This document shows, one piece after another, positions 28,158-37,361 of a stretch of 46,724 nt of DNA. This stretch comes from an uncultured Clostridia bacterium (GTDB taxonomy: Bacteria; Bacillota; Clostridia; UBA1381): NCBI GenBank assembly GCA_947628515.1, contig CANRAG010000005.1, positions 1 through 46,724 of the forward strand, written 5' to 3'. Below the pieces are notes generated by a model. It searched no databases. It saw only the letters and a list, made by a program, of their open reading frames with translations, and had not been told where the DNA came from. Position 1 is the first letter of the stretch, and each line of letters starts with the position of its first letter. The position numbers and the translations under genes are program-made.

Positions 28158-31100
28158 ATGAGTAAAAAAATCAAATCACTCATCAGTGCTTTAATGGCGG
28201 GCGCGATGTTTATAACATCGGCAGGGCTTGTGGCATTGGCGGATGATCCTGTAGAAACGACTATAGGTGAAGACGGCTCCGCCGTGACCGCCACGGAAGT
28301 TCCCGAAACCGCCGGAGGCGCGGATGTGGACGAGAACGAGAAGGACGCGGAGGTAGTGGCTGACATCGAGGCAGAGGCGACAGAGGCCGCGCAGGCTACC
28401 GAGGCTCCGGCTGTAAACAGTTATGATAATGACGAGTATTATCAGAACGCTCTTAAGGTCGTTACGGCGCTCGGAATTATCGAGGGTTACGAGGACGGCT
28501 CTGTAAAGCCCGAATCAACGGTAACAAGAGCGGAGATGGCGACAATAGTGCTCAGAATGCTCGCGCAGGCAAACGCGTCAAAGTACCAGAACGTGTTCAC
28601 CGACCTGACGTCGGACCACTGGGCTGCGGACACTATTCAGACGGCTGTTGAGCTAGGTATTCTTGACGGTATGGGCGACGGAACATTTGTTCCCGACGGC
28701 AACGTTAAGTATGAGCAGGTTATCAAGATGATTGTGTGCGCCATGAATTACGGCACGGACGCCGAGAATGCGGGCGGTTATCCGCAGGGATATATCTCGG
28801 TCGGCGGAACAACTCTTAAGCTTCTCACAAGCGTTAAGGGTAAGGTTGACGAGGATATGACAAGAGGAGAGGTTATAAAGACCGTTTATAACGCGCTTCT
28901 CGGCTCATACAGAGAAATAACGGATTTCAAGAACGGGCTTCCGGTTTATACCGCAAACGATACGCTCGGCGTGGCTAAGTTTGATATGTACGAGGAAGAG
29001 GGCGTTCTTACAACGACTCAGAATGTTACAATCACATCCGGTACAGAGACCAAGGATGGCGTGATTACAATTGAAGGTATCGACTATAAGTGTGACTTTA
29101 ATGTGGATGAGTATCTTGCCACAAAGGTTAAGTTCTACTACATAGACGATAAGAGTGACGATAACAAGGTTATCGCAATGTTCTCGATGGGCAAGTCAAC
29201 AGACTATACATTTGACGCGGACATGATTGAATCAATCAACACCGCAGAAGGCTCAATGAAGGTGTATAAGTCGGAGACTTCAAACTCAACGACAAATTAT
29301 AAGATAAACAACATTTCGGTTGTTTATAACGGCGAGCTTCTTGCGCGCGCGGATGTAGAGGGCTCGTTTGACGAGTTTATTACTCCGCATGTGGGCGAAG
29401 TGAAAATCGTAGATTACGACAACGACGGCGTATATGACATTATGTTCGTTGATAAATACGAAACCATGCTCGTAACCAACGCGACCACGGAAAAGCTTAC
29501 AGGTAAGATTGCCGGCGTTAATACAACATTAGAGTATGACCTTGACGACAAGGATTATACAATAACGGTATCAAAAAACGGCAACGACGCGTCGGTTAAG
29601 AACCTCAAGAAGAATGACGTTGCTTCAATCAAGAGAAATGTTTCAAGCACAAAGATGGATATAGTTGTAACGGGCGAGACCGTAACGGGCGAGATCACAA
29701 GCATCGGCGAGGATGACGGCGATACGACGATTACGGTTAACGGTCAGGTTTATAAGGTTGACTCCAACGCCGTTGCGGATGTAAGAACCGGTCTTTCGGG
29801 ACAGTTCTTCCTCGATAAGTTTGACAGAGTGGGCTACATAAATTCAGACGGCATAGGTTCAGAGTCGTATGCTGTAATTACAAAGGCGTTCTATAACGAC
29901 GAGAACGAGCTCGTAATCAGACTCTTTACCGAGGAGGGCACAGAGATTGAGGCTAAGCCGTCAGGCTCAATGAACTATTGGGCGCCGGGCGCAAAGACAA
30001 ACACCAAGGGACCGTCAGAGGATACTCTTTACGGCGACCTTAGCAAGGACAGCAACTTTATCCAGGTAAGCGGCAATCCTGTTAAGCTTTGTAAATACAC
30101 ATTAAACAGCTCAGGCGAGCTTTCAAAGCTTTATGTAGCTGTAAGTACAATGGATATTGACACATCGGAATATAATGACGCGCTCGTAATCTACGAGAGA
30201 GAGGACTCAACATCCACTACCGGAAGGAGAGCGGATATGAGAAACGTTGCCGCTGTCGGCGGTACGCTTAACGGTTATACAATTAACGACGGTATTGTGG
30301 GCTTTATAGTTCCTGACGCTGCGGAGGACAGAGGAAGCGGCGCAAACTATTCAACAAGTCAGATAACAAGCTCGCGCTATAAGTCATACGACGGCGGCGT
30401 TGATATTAACTTCGCAATCGGCGGCTTCACAGTGGGCAGCACAAAGAGCGCGCAGGTTCTTGTGGAATTCTCGACAAGCGCTACATCAATGTGGGAAATC
30501 AGCGAGCTTGATACGGCGTCAATCAGACCGGGTATGCTTGTTTCAAAGCTTAACGAATCTGTTGACGACGAGGGCGAGACAGTCTATGAAATAAAGGGCT
30601 ATCAGAACGGCTCGGAGGTTTCATACATGACGACGGATACCACCAGTGTCTATAAGTTCACGGGTTGGGATGACAGCCGTTACGCCGGTACGCTGTTGTT
30701 TGACGCTACGGGCACAAAGGTTGACACATCGCTTACGTCGGTGCTTAAGCCCGGCGACATGATTTCAATCGCCGCAAGCGGTAATGACGCGCGTTCAATC
30801 GTTATAATGGCGGCGGCGGAGGACGTTGCCAAGATGGCGGTAACGGGCACGGCTGCCGGTCTTGTGCAGACGCCTACGGGTTCGAGCGCTAAGGGTTCTT
30901 CAACGCGTCAGTCATACTACATGGGCTTTGCTTCAACGGTTGATATTGACGATACGGCGTTCATAGGTATCAGAAACTATGCGGGCGACGCAGAGGGCGC
31001 TGTTACTTATGATTCAAGTCAGGTATTCTCGCTTGTAACGCTAACGGTTGACGAAAGCGGTAGAATTACAAATACAAAGCTTGATAAGAACGGCGGTATC

Positions 31101-31223
31101 GAGCCTTCGGAAATTTACAACTGGGGCGACGATGCTAACACATTCGATTACATTATCTGTTCATCGCTCAAGGGCGGCATGAGCAACGCGTATGTAATCC
31201 GTGTTGAAATCGATAGAGAATAA
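28158..31223 (+). CDS. Large exported SLH-domain surface protein
   Basis: Exported protein of 1021 residues. The signal peptide covers 1-29 and is followed by an acidic, Glu/Ala/Thr-rich linker (to about 85). Three SLH repeats at the N terminus (about 88-255) have typical cores such as GIIEGYEDGSVKPESTVTRA, GILDGMGDGTFVPD and a divergent third with DMTRGEVIKTVYNALL. SLH repeats bind pyruvylated cell-wall polymers and hold S-layer proteins. The remaining 760 residues are repetitive beta-rich sequence with no recognised enzyme motif. ATG follows GGAGG. It probably forms part of the S-layer and is followed by a second SLH gene of reversed architecture. Confidence 0.85.
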   Translation: MSKKIKSLISALMAGAMFITSAGLVALADDPVETTIGEDGSAVTATEVPETAGGADVDENEKDAEVVADIEAEATEAAQATEAPAVNSYDNDEYYQNALKVVTALGIIEGYEDGSVKPESTVTRAEMATIVLRMLAQANASKYQNVFTDLTSDHWAADTIQTAVELGILDGMGDGTFVPDGNVKYEQVIKMIVCAMNYGTDAENAGGYPQGYISVGGTTLKLLTSVKGKVDEDMTRGEVIKTVYNALLGSYREITDFKNGLPVYTANDTLGVAKFDMYEEEGVLTTTQNVTITSGTETKDGVITIEGIDYKCDFNVDEYLATKVKFYYIDDKSDDNKVIAMFSMGKSTDYTFDADMIESINTAEGSMKVYKSETSNSTTNYKINNISVVYNGELLARADVEGSFDEFITPHVGEVKIVDYDNDGVYDIMFVDKYETMLVTNATTEKLTGKIAGVNTTLEYDLDDKDYTITVSKNGNDASVKNLKKNDVASIKRNVSSTKMDIVVTGETVTGEITSIGEDDGDTTITVNGQVYKVDSNAVADVRTGLSGQFFLDKFDRVGYINSDGIGSESYAVITKAFYNDENELVIRLFTEEGTEIEAKPSGSMNYWAPGAKTNTKGPSEDTLYGDLSKDSNFIQVSGNPVKLCKYTLNSSGELSKLYVAVSTMDIDTSEYNDALVIYEREDSTSTTGRRADMRNVAAVGGTLNGYTINDGIVGFIVPDAAEDRGSGANYSTSQITSSRYKSYDGGVDINFAIGGFTVGSTKSAQVLVEFSTSATSMWEISELDTASIRPGMLVSKLNESVDDEGETVYEIKGYQNGSEVSYMTTDTTSVYKFTGWDDSRYAGTLLFDATGTKVDTSLTSVLKPGDMISIAASGNDARSIVIMAAAEDVAKMAVTGTAAGLVQTPTGSSAKGSSTRQSYYMGFASTVDIDDTAFIGIRNYAGDAEGAVTYDSSQVFSLVTLTVDESGRITNTKLDKNGGIEPSEIYNWGDDANTFDYIICSSLKGGMSNAYVIRVEIDRE

Positions 31224-31237
31224 TTAAATGGAGAGAG

Positions 31238-31269
31238 TATATTGGGGATTCATAGGAGTCCCCAATATA
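31238..31269 (+). other. 14-bp intercistronic hairpin between SLH genes
   Basis: Arms at 31238-31251 and 31256-31269 pair over 14 bp (one G-U) around the tetraloop ATAG. The hairpin lies between two long SLH genes and is followed by GACTATTATAGGAGG without a T run, so it looks like a stabiliser, processing site or attenuator rather than a terminator. Confidence 0.65.
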
Positions 31270-31293
31270 TATGACTATTATAGGAGGATAATA

Positions 31294-34200
31294 ATGGCTA
31301 ACAGTTTAAAGAAATTTATCGCTGTTTTGTCAGCATCCGCTATTGTTGCTTCACTTGCTCCAATGGCATTTGCCGAGGGCGAAGATGTTGAGAATGTTGA
31401 AGAAACGACGGCGGAGGATATTGTCGCAGAGAATGAGCCGGATGCGGAGCCGGTTGAAGTTGACGACACGAGCCTTGAGACTGCGGATGCGAAGGTTGTT
31501 TTCAATGAGGATTACACAGTGGACGGAGCTTCGGAATCCTCGTGGGAAGTCGGCGGCAATACAGAAGCAAGCATTACCGGGGACGGATTACAGCTTAAAA
31601 ATACAAGTACGGGCGGTCAAAGATATTCGGGCATTACAGAACTCTCTGTATCGGGAAGCTCGGCGGTTGAATATGACGTTAAAGCGTACGCCAACACCAA
31701 TTCGACATATTTATGGATAGGCGGCGTACCGAGCAAGGTCGATGCCTCACCTACAGCGGTGTCATGCATAGAAATCAAACCGGGAGCGGCAACAGGTGCT
31801 GTAAACGGCACAGAATTTACAATTCCGGCGACAAGCAGCACTACGCCGTGGCTCCATATTGTGCAGATTATAAATTCGGAATCAAAGGAAGTTATTACCA
31901 CAATTACATCGGAGAATGGCGATGAGCTTTATAATGGCTCAAACGAGTATGTAGCGGCGGCTGCGGTATTTACGGCGTTTGGAGTTTCGATAGGCAGAAA
32001 CAACGCAAGTGTTACATATAAGAATATAAAGATTTCACAAATTGAAGCTCCGGTTATATCCGTTGAGGACGTAAGCAGAATAGAAGTGGGAACATCGGCA
32101 AAGGTTGCAGAGGTAACGGGAGCGACAGAAATTCGGGTGGAGCTTTCGGATGAGAGCAATTTCAGCTACACTATTGAAGATAATGTTGTTACGGTGGAAG
32201 CGAAAGCGGACGCTGCTACCGGCGCGACAACAAGCGTTACCATTATCGCAGTTGGTGATGTAACCGTAAGCAAGACTTTAGAGGTTTCCGCTCTCACGGC
32301 AAAGGAGATTGTCGAGTCGGTTGCGGCTGCAATTGAGCCGTCAGGTTCTTTGATTACAAAGCAGGAGGACGGCACATATGTTGCTCTGGGCAACTTTACA
32401 GTTCCTACAGCGGACGGCGCGGCGATAATCACATGGGAATCGGATAACGCAAACGTTAAGATTAACGCGTCGGGCGGCGTAAATGTAGGTACCGATATTG
32501 AAGGAACCGTAACGCTGACCGCTACGGTTGAATACAATGGCGAGACAGCGACAAGAGATATTGTAATAAATATCCCGTCAGATAAGGTATATTATGACGA
32601 AAGCTTCGACGACTTTGAGGCGGGAACGCTTGTTGACCTCAGCAAATCGTCAAACACGGCATACAAGGATTCAAACGGTATGACCTTTGCATGCGGCAGC
32701 CGTGACATGGATACAGCGGTGACAGGCGCCTCAATAGTCTCAATACCGGGAACAACGGATAAGTACCTTACATTAAAGCAGACAAAGTACACAGGTCAGG
32801 GCAGACAGCCCAAGGTAAATCTTTTAAGAACAGGCGAAGCGACCTTTAACAAGAGTATAACGATTTCGGCCGATATAATGTTCTCAACATCGGATGCGGC
32901 AAATCAGCTTTTGTTTATTGACGCAAGCTCAAAGCAGATAAAGATACCGGCTCCGGAGACGGCGTATCTCGGCAAGTGGCTGCACTATGATATTACGCAG
33001 GGTTCGGGCGGCACATTAATTATGGTAACGGATACTGACGGCAAAGGTATTGATTATATCGTGTCGAGCGATACCATAAGCAATGTTGCTCAAATGGCGA
33101 TAGACGACGTTACGGTTACGGAAATAGCTGTAAATAATCTTAAGATTTCCGATGTAAATATGACTATCCCGCCCAAGAGCATTGTTGAGGCCGGCAAGCA
33201 CAAGCTTGAAATTACAGACCTTGCGAAGAAGAACGATGTGTATACGGCGGACACAGATTTCACACTTCCCGCCGCTCCGACGGGCGTAAAGGTTTCATGG
33301 GCTGTTATGCAGAAGCCGAAGTCGGAAAGTAAGTGGGTGGATTCATCATTAATCAGTATCGCGGGAACTGCGGCTACGATAAATCCGACAAGCGATGTTG
33401 ACGATCTCGATGTAAAGCTTGTTGCTACAATCACGGCGGGCGATGCTTCGGATACGAAGGAATTTGCAATCGACCTGCCCAATCCGATGGATGAAATAAC
33501 AGGCTTTATCTCGGCGGCAATACCGGTTGTAAATACGACGGATACGGACGCCAAGGGTAATACAATTACATTTGACCTTTCCAAAGACGCGGTTTTGAAA
33601 TATGACCTTGCGCTTCCGATAAAGAGCAAGACATATAAGAATACAACAATAGCATGGACTTCATCGGACGAGTCAAAGATTGCAATCGCGGAGGACGGAA
33701 CCGCTAAGATAATGACGTCGGATCTTGATATTCATGACGTAACGCTTACAGCGGTTGTGACATATAAGAAGGGTAATATAACATATTCAAGCGAACCGCA
33801 GAAGTTCGATATAAAGATGGGCTACACGTCAGAGGACGTGGCTTCAGAAGATGCTACGCTCGGTAAGTACAAGGTTCGTTTCGACGCGGCATATGACGCG
33901 AACTTCACAGCAATACCTTCGACCACAACAAGCAGTATCACATTCCCCGAAAAGGGTTACTTCGGTTCAAGCTTCACATGGAATTCAAGCGTACCGACGG
34001 TTATCTCAAATCAGGGTAAGTATACAAGACCGTCAACCACAAAGTCGGTAGTGCTCACCGTTTCAATCGAAGCGGGCAGCGCGAAGGAAAGCAAGCAGTT
34101 TAATGTGACCGTTCCCGGTTCAGCCGGTTCATCCGGCGGCGGTGGCGGCGGTGGCGGTGGTTCCGTATCATCATCGGGCACCGTTTCAAGACCGAACAGC

Positions 34201-34845
34201 ACGGGCTCAATCTCGACAAGCACTACAACGGCGGTACAGGGTTCAACCGCCACAAACGGCGCTGATATAGTTGATAAGCTTCTTGAGGAGAAGGAGCAGG
34301 CTAATGACATGTTTGCGGATGTTAAGGACGCGGCATGGGCAAGAACCGAGATTAACGGTCTTGCGAAAGCGGGTATCATAAACGGTATCTCAGACACGCA
34401 GTTCGCTCCGAACGCTACAGTTACAAGAGCGGAATTTGCCAAGATGCTTATGGGCGCGTTCGGACTTTCGTCCGCGTCGTATACGACATCGAGCTTTGGC
34501 GACGTTGCGACGGATGCATGGTACTTCCAGGATGTTGAAACAGCATACAACCTCGGCATCATAAACGGTGTGGAGGATGGCGTATTCGCTCCGGATGCTC
34601 TTATCACAAGACAGGATATGGCTGTAATGGTAACAAGAGCTGCCGATACGGCGGGTAAGACGATAGCGGAGGTTAACGCGGGTATTGCGTTTGCTGACGC
34701 GGGACTTATAGGCAGCTACGCACAGACTTCGGTTGACAGGCTTGTTAAGGCGGGCATCATTAACGGTGTATCCGATACGAGCTTCGCACCGCTCGATAAC
34801 GCTACAAGAGCGCAGGCGGCCAAGATTTTGTATAACTTCTTATAA
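31294..34845 (+). CDS. Large exported SLH-domain protein with Ig-like repeats
   Basis: Exported protein of 1183 residues. It has a signal peptide (cleavage after FA, about residue 27), an acidic linker, two concanavalin-like beta regions (about 60-260 and 435-625, the second starting FDDFEAGTLVDLS), and atrophied bacterial Ig-like domains with ITWESDNANVKINASGG and IAWTSSDESKIAIAEDG. A poly-Gly run (nine residues, near 950) leads to three C-terminal SLH repeats (about 1000-1183), including GIINGISDTQFAPNATVTRA and GIINGVEDGVFAPDALITRQ. ATG at 31294 follows TAGGAGG; an in-frame ATG at 31228 precedes the signal peptide by 22 residues and lies upstream of the hairpin. Probably a wall-anchored protein that may bind glycans. 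No catalytic residues seen. Confidence 0.88.
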   Translation: MANSLKKFIAVLSASAIVASLAPMAFAEGEDVENVEETTAEDIVAENEPDAEPVEVDDTSLETADAKVVFNEDYTVDGASESSWEVGGNTEASITGDGLQLKNTSTGGQRYSGITELSVSGSSAVEYDVKAYANTNSTYLWIGGVPSKVDASPTAVSCIEIKPGAATGAVNGTEFTIPATSSTTPWLHIVQIINSESKEVITTITSENGDELYNGSNEYVAAAAVFTAFGVSIGRNNASVTYKNIKISQIEAPVISVEDVSRIEVGTSAKVAEVTGATEIRVELSDESNFSYTIEDNVVTVEAKADAATGATTSVTIIAVGDVTVSKTLEVSALTAKEIVESVAAAIEPSGSLITKQEDGTYVALGNFTVPTADGAAIITWESDNANVKINASGGVNVGTDIEGTVTLTATVEYNGETATRDIVINIPSDKVYYDESFDDFEAGTLVDLSKSSNTAYKDSNGMTFACGSRDMDTAVTGASIVSIPGTTDKYLTLKQTKYTGQGRQPKVNLLRTGEATFNKSITISADIMFSTSDAANQLLFIDASSKQIKIPAPETAYLGKWLHYDITQGSGGTLIMVTDTDGKGIDYIVSSDTISNVAQMAIDDVTVTEIAVNNLKISDVNMTIPPKSIVEAGKHKLEITDLAKKNDVYTADTDFTLPAAPTGVKVSWAVMQKPKSESKWVDSSLISIAGTAATINPTSDVDDLDVKLVATITAGDASDTKEFAIDLPNPMDEITGFISAAIPVVNTTDTDAKGNTITFDLSKDAVLKYDLALPIKSKTYKNTTIAWTSSDESKIAIAEDGTAKIMTSDLDIHDVTLTAVVTYKKGNITYSSEPQKFDIKMGYTSEDVASEDATLGKYKVRFDAAYDANFTAIPSTTTSSITFPEKGYFGSSFTWNSSVPTVISNQGKYTRPSTTKSVVLTVSIEAGSAKESKQFNVTVPGSAGSSGGGGGGGGGSVSSSGTVSRPNSTGSISTSTTTAVQGSTATNGADIVDKLLEEKEQANDMFADVKDAAWARTEINGLAKAGIINGISDTQFAPNATVTRAEFAKMLMGAFGLSSASYTTSSFGDVATDAWYFQDVETAYNLGIINGVEDGVFAPDALITRQDMAVMVTRAADTAGKTIAEVNAGIAFADAGLIGSYAQTSVDRLVKAGIINGVSDTSFAPLDNATRAQAAKILYNFL

Positions 34846-34853
34846 TACCTATA

Positions 34854-34893
34854 AAAAAATATTGCCGGAGGATTTCCTCCGGCAATGTTTTTA
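34854..34893. terminator. Bidirectional terminator between convergent genes
   Basis: ATTGCCGGAGGA (34861-34872) and TCCTCCGGCAAT (34875-34886) form a perfect 12-bp stem with a 2-base loop. It has a run of A on the left and a run of T on the right, so it serves both the SLH gene and the minus-strand carboxypeptidase. Confidence 0.93.
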
Positions 34894-34894
34894 T

Positions 34895-36415
34895 TTATTT
34901 AAGTCTGTCATCGGAATATCTCGAATTGGAGTTCTTTGCGCTTGTTCTGTGCCGTTCCGTGTTTCTCGATATACGATCCTTGCCGGTTATCATCCGGCTC
35001 TCCTCCGACTCCCTGCGCTGTTTAAGCTGCTGCAGGCGCTTCTTTCGTTCTCTGCGTCTCTTTTTCGACCGCGCTATAAGCGCTATTATTATTACAAGTA
35101 TTGCCGGTATAAACACCAACGGGTTTGTTATGATATCCAAAACGATGTAGAATACATGCTTAAAAATATCCTGCTCGACGCCGTTTGCCGCTATAAGGTT
35201 TGCCTTTCCGATTTCCGTATCGTGATACATATACGATATTGTTCCCAGAACCTGTCCTTTTTCAATGGGCGCGGTAAGCTCCGGTAAGCTTATTACCGGC
35301 TCAACCTCGGCGCTTATATCGTTCCCTATCGGAACCAGCGCGTTTACATCCGTATCGACCGTAAGCGATACCCGCTTGTCCTTTTTGGCCTCTTTTACCT
35401 TTGAGTCCCATACGATACTGCCTGTCTTTGCGAGCACGCCCGCCTCATAGTTGTTAAAGCCGAAATCAAAAAGATTTTTTGATACTATATATGAGTAAGC
35501 GTTCTCTTTTACATCCAAATCGTCACATTTGAGAACAACCGTAAGCAAGTCCAAATCCTTGTATTCCGCCGAAGCGACCAGACAGTGGCCGGCGGCTTCG
35601 GTTGTGCCGGTTTTAATTCCCGTACAGGGCTTGTACAGATAGTATGACGAGCGCGATGTGCTCAGAAACAGGTTTGTTGACGGCAAATCGCGGTTCAGTC
35701 CGTATTTATTGGTGGGGTCTATGTGGTATATGGGCTGCTTTACTATGTTGCGGAATTCCTCGTTCTTCATGCAATACAGAGCGAGGGTTGCGAGGTCCGC
35801 CGCTGTTGTGTAATGGTTTTCATCCTGTATTCCGCAGGGGTTGGCAAAGTGGGTGTTTGTCATTCCAAGCTCCTGCGCTTTGGCGTTCATCATATCAACA
35901 AACGCGCTCATCGACCCGCCCACATGCACCGCGATAACGTTGGCGGAGTCGTTTGCGCTGTAGATGAGCATACTGTATACAAGATCCTTCATCGTAAGCT
36001 CCTCGCCGATAAGTATGCCCATGTGCGAGTCCTCAAGCGTTATCGACTGAAGCGCTTCATAGGTTGCCGTGGTGGTGTCGCCCATCTTTCCGCTCTCAAG
36101 CGCGAGAATGGCGGTCATCATCTTTGTTGTGCTTGCCGGATACAGTTTTTCATCGGTATTTTTTCCGTATATAAGCCGTCCCGAATTCATGTCCATAAGC
36201 AGTGCCGCTTCGGCATGTTCTGTATCGGGCGCCGTAAGCTCGGGATTTTCCATGTACACTCCGGTTCCCGCTTCGGGCGCGGCAGCCCCTTCGGTCGCCT
36301 GCGTGGCCGTCTCGCCGCCTTCCGTGGGTTCAGGCTCCGCCAATGCCGCGGACGAAACCCCGACGGCTACCACTGCGGCGCTCAAAAGGGATATTAACTT
36401 TTTTATGTCAGGCAT
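34895..36415 (-). CDS. D-alanyl-D-alanine carboxypeptidase (DacF-like)
   Basis: Low-molecular-weight penicillin-binding protein (peptidase S11) that removes the terminal D-Ala from peptidoglycan stem peptides. In the 506-residue protein a signal peptide (1-27) and an acidic Glu/Ala linker precede the catalytic domain with Ser95 and Lys98 in PASTTKM, SAN in YSANDSAN, and KTG in GIKTGTTEAAG. After a small beta domain comes a real membrane helix (about 420-445) and a basic cytoplasmic tail of about 55 residues (KKRRRERKKRLQQ and further Arg). Many family members end in an amphipathic helix instead. ATG at 36415 follows ACGGAGG; an in-frame upstream ATG at 36466 is rejected. Role: wall trimming. 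Confidence 0.92.
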   Translation of the reverse strand: MPDIKKLISLLSAAVVAVGVSSAALAEPEPTEGGETATQATEGAAAPEAGTGVYMENPELTAPDTEHAEAALLMDMNSGRLIYGKNTDEKLYPASTTKMMTAILALESGKMGDTTTATYEALQSITLEDSHMGILIGEELTMKDLVYSMLIYSANDSANVIAVHVGGSMSAFVDMMNAKAQELGMTNTHFANPCGIQDENHYTTAADLATLALYCMKNEEFRNIVKQPIYHIDPTNKYGLNRDLPSTNLFLSTSRSSYYLYKPCTGIKTGTTEAAGHCLVASAEYKDLDLLTVVLKCDDLDVKENAYSYIVSKNLFDFGFNNYEAGVLAKTGSIVWDSKVKEAKKDKRVSLTVDTDVNALVPIGNDISAEVEPVISLPELTAPIEKGQVLGTISYMYHDTEIGKANLIAANGVEQDIFKHVFYIVLDIITNPLVFIPAILVIIIALIARSKKRRRERKKRLQQLKQRRESEESRMITGKDRISRNTERHRTSAKNSNSRYSDDRLK

Positions 36416-36468
36416 ACTTTTTCCTCCGTTTATAATATACAAAAATATCAAAATATCACTTATCATAT

Positions 36469-36497
36469 ATTATACAGAAAGTATACGGAAAATGCAA
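36469..36497 (-). promoter_or_regulatory. Likely carboxypeptidase promoter
   Basis: On the minus strand TATAAT (36474-36469) lies 54 bp before the carboxypeptidase start; the sequence 17 bp upstream reads TTGCAT, a moderate -35. Confidence 0.5.
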
Positions 36498-36539
36498 TAG
36501 AAATATAATGAAAAATTTTAAAATTTTTATAAAAAACTA

Positions 36540-36574
36540 TGGAAATTTCATGGCAATACTGCTATAATTATAAT
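36540..36574 (+). promoter_or_regulatory. Promoter of the two-component/envelope operon
   Basis: Two overlapping TATAAT boxes (36563-36568 and 36569-36574); a TGGAAA at 36540-36545 is 17 bp from the first. A leader of about 90 nt precedes the response regulator. Confidence 0.55.
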
Positions 36575-36665
36575 GGATAGTAATAATTACAGCGATTGAG
36601 ATTAACATATTGCAACAAACAGCCGGAATAATTTTTGTTTAAGTCCGGTTTTGCGGAAGGAGTCA

Positions 36666-37361
36666 ATGAGTGCGGACATGAAGATATTGGTAGTAGAAGA
36701 TGAAAAGCTCTTGGTAAAGGGTATAAAATTTAATCTTGAACAGGACGGTTATCAGGTCGTAACGGCGTCTGACGGCGAGGAGGCAATAGAGCTTGCGCAT
36801 GATGAGAGTATTGATTTGATTTTGCTCGATCTCATGCTTCCTAAGGTTGACGGATTTACGGCATGCCGTACAATACGCGGCTTTTCGAATGTGCCCATTA
36901 TAATGCTTACGGCAAAGAGCGAGGATATAGACAAGATTTTGGGACTTGAATACGGCGCGGATGATTATATAACCAAACCGTTTAACATACGCGAGGTGAC
37001 GGCGCGCATAAAGGCGATACTGCGCCGTGTAAATCCCACGCCGAAGGGCGACAGCAGCAAGGTGATGGTATCGGGAGAAATAACGCTCGACTACAACTTC
37101 CGCCGCGCGAAGGTCGGCGAAAGAGCGGTGGAGCTTACGAGCAAGGAATTTGATTTGCTGGAGCTGTTTATAAAGAACCCGGACAGGGTGTATACGCGCG
37201 AGCAGCTTCTCGATATATTGTGGGGCATAGGCTATCCGAGCGAGGAGCGCACTATAGATGTTCATATGCGGCGGCTCAGAGAAAAGATTGAGGACAACCC
37301 GGCGGAGCCGAAATATCTTAAAACAAAATGGGGTGTTGGATATTATTATAAGGAGAGTTGA
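36666..37361 (+). CDS. OmpR/PhoB family response regulator
   Basis: Cytoplasmic response regulator of 231 residues. The N-terminal receiver has the acidic pair Glu11-Asp12, the phosphoacceptor Asp55 in LILLDLMLP and the conserved Lys in YITKPF; the C-terminal winged helix has RAVELTSKEFDLLELF and RTIDVHMRRLREKI with WGVGYYY at the end. ATG at 36666 follows AAGGAG at rather short spacing; the ATG at 36678 is the alternative. It is paired with the histidine kinase immediately downstream, and the resulting system leads a run of envelope and cell-shape genes. The regulated targets are unknown. Confidence 0.94.
   Translation: MSADMKILVVEDEKLLVKGIKFNLEQDGYQVVTASDGEEAIELAHDESIDLILLDLMLPKVDGFTACRTIRGFSNVPIIMLTAKSEDIDKILGLEYGADDYITKPFNIREVTARIKAILRRVNPTPKGDSSKVMVSGEITLDYNFRRAKVGERAVELTSKEFDLLELFIKNPDRVYTREQLLDILWGIGYPSEERTIDVHMRRLREKIEDNPAEPKYLKTKWGVGYYYKES

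Noticed and set aside
33090..33629. Long antisense frames within SLH genes
   Set aside because: They follow from codon bias on the sense strand and have no start signals or recognisable products.
34130..34165. GGC/GGT repeat as a possible microsatellite or CRISPR-like array
   Set aside because: It encodes the poly-Gly linker before the SLH repeats in the correct frame.
37258..37332. Upstream ATG as histidine kinase start
   Set aside because: It would overlap the response regulator by 104 bp; the extra residues are the out-of-frame shadow of its winged helix. The GAGGAG before it is simply codons of the regulator.
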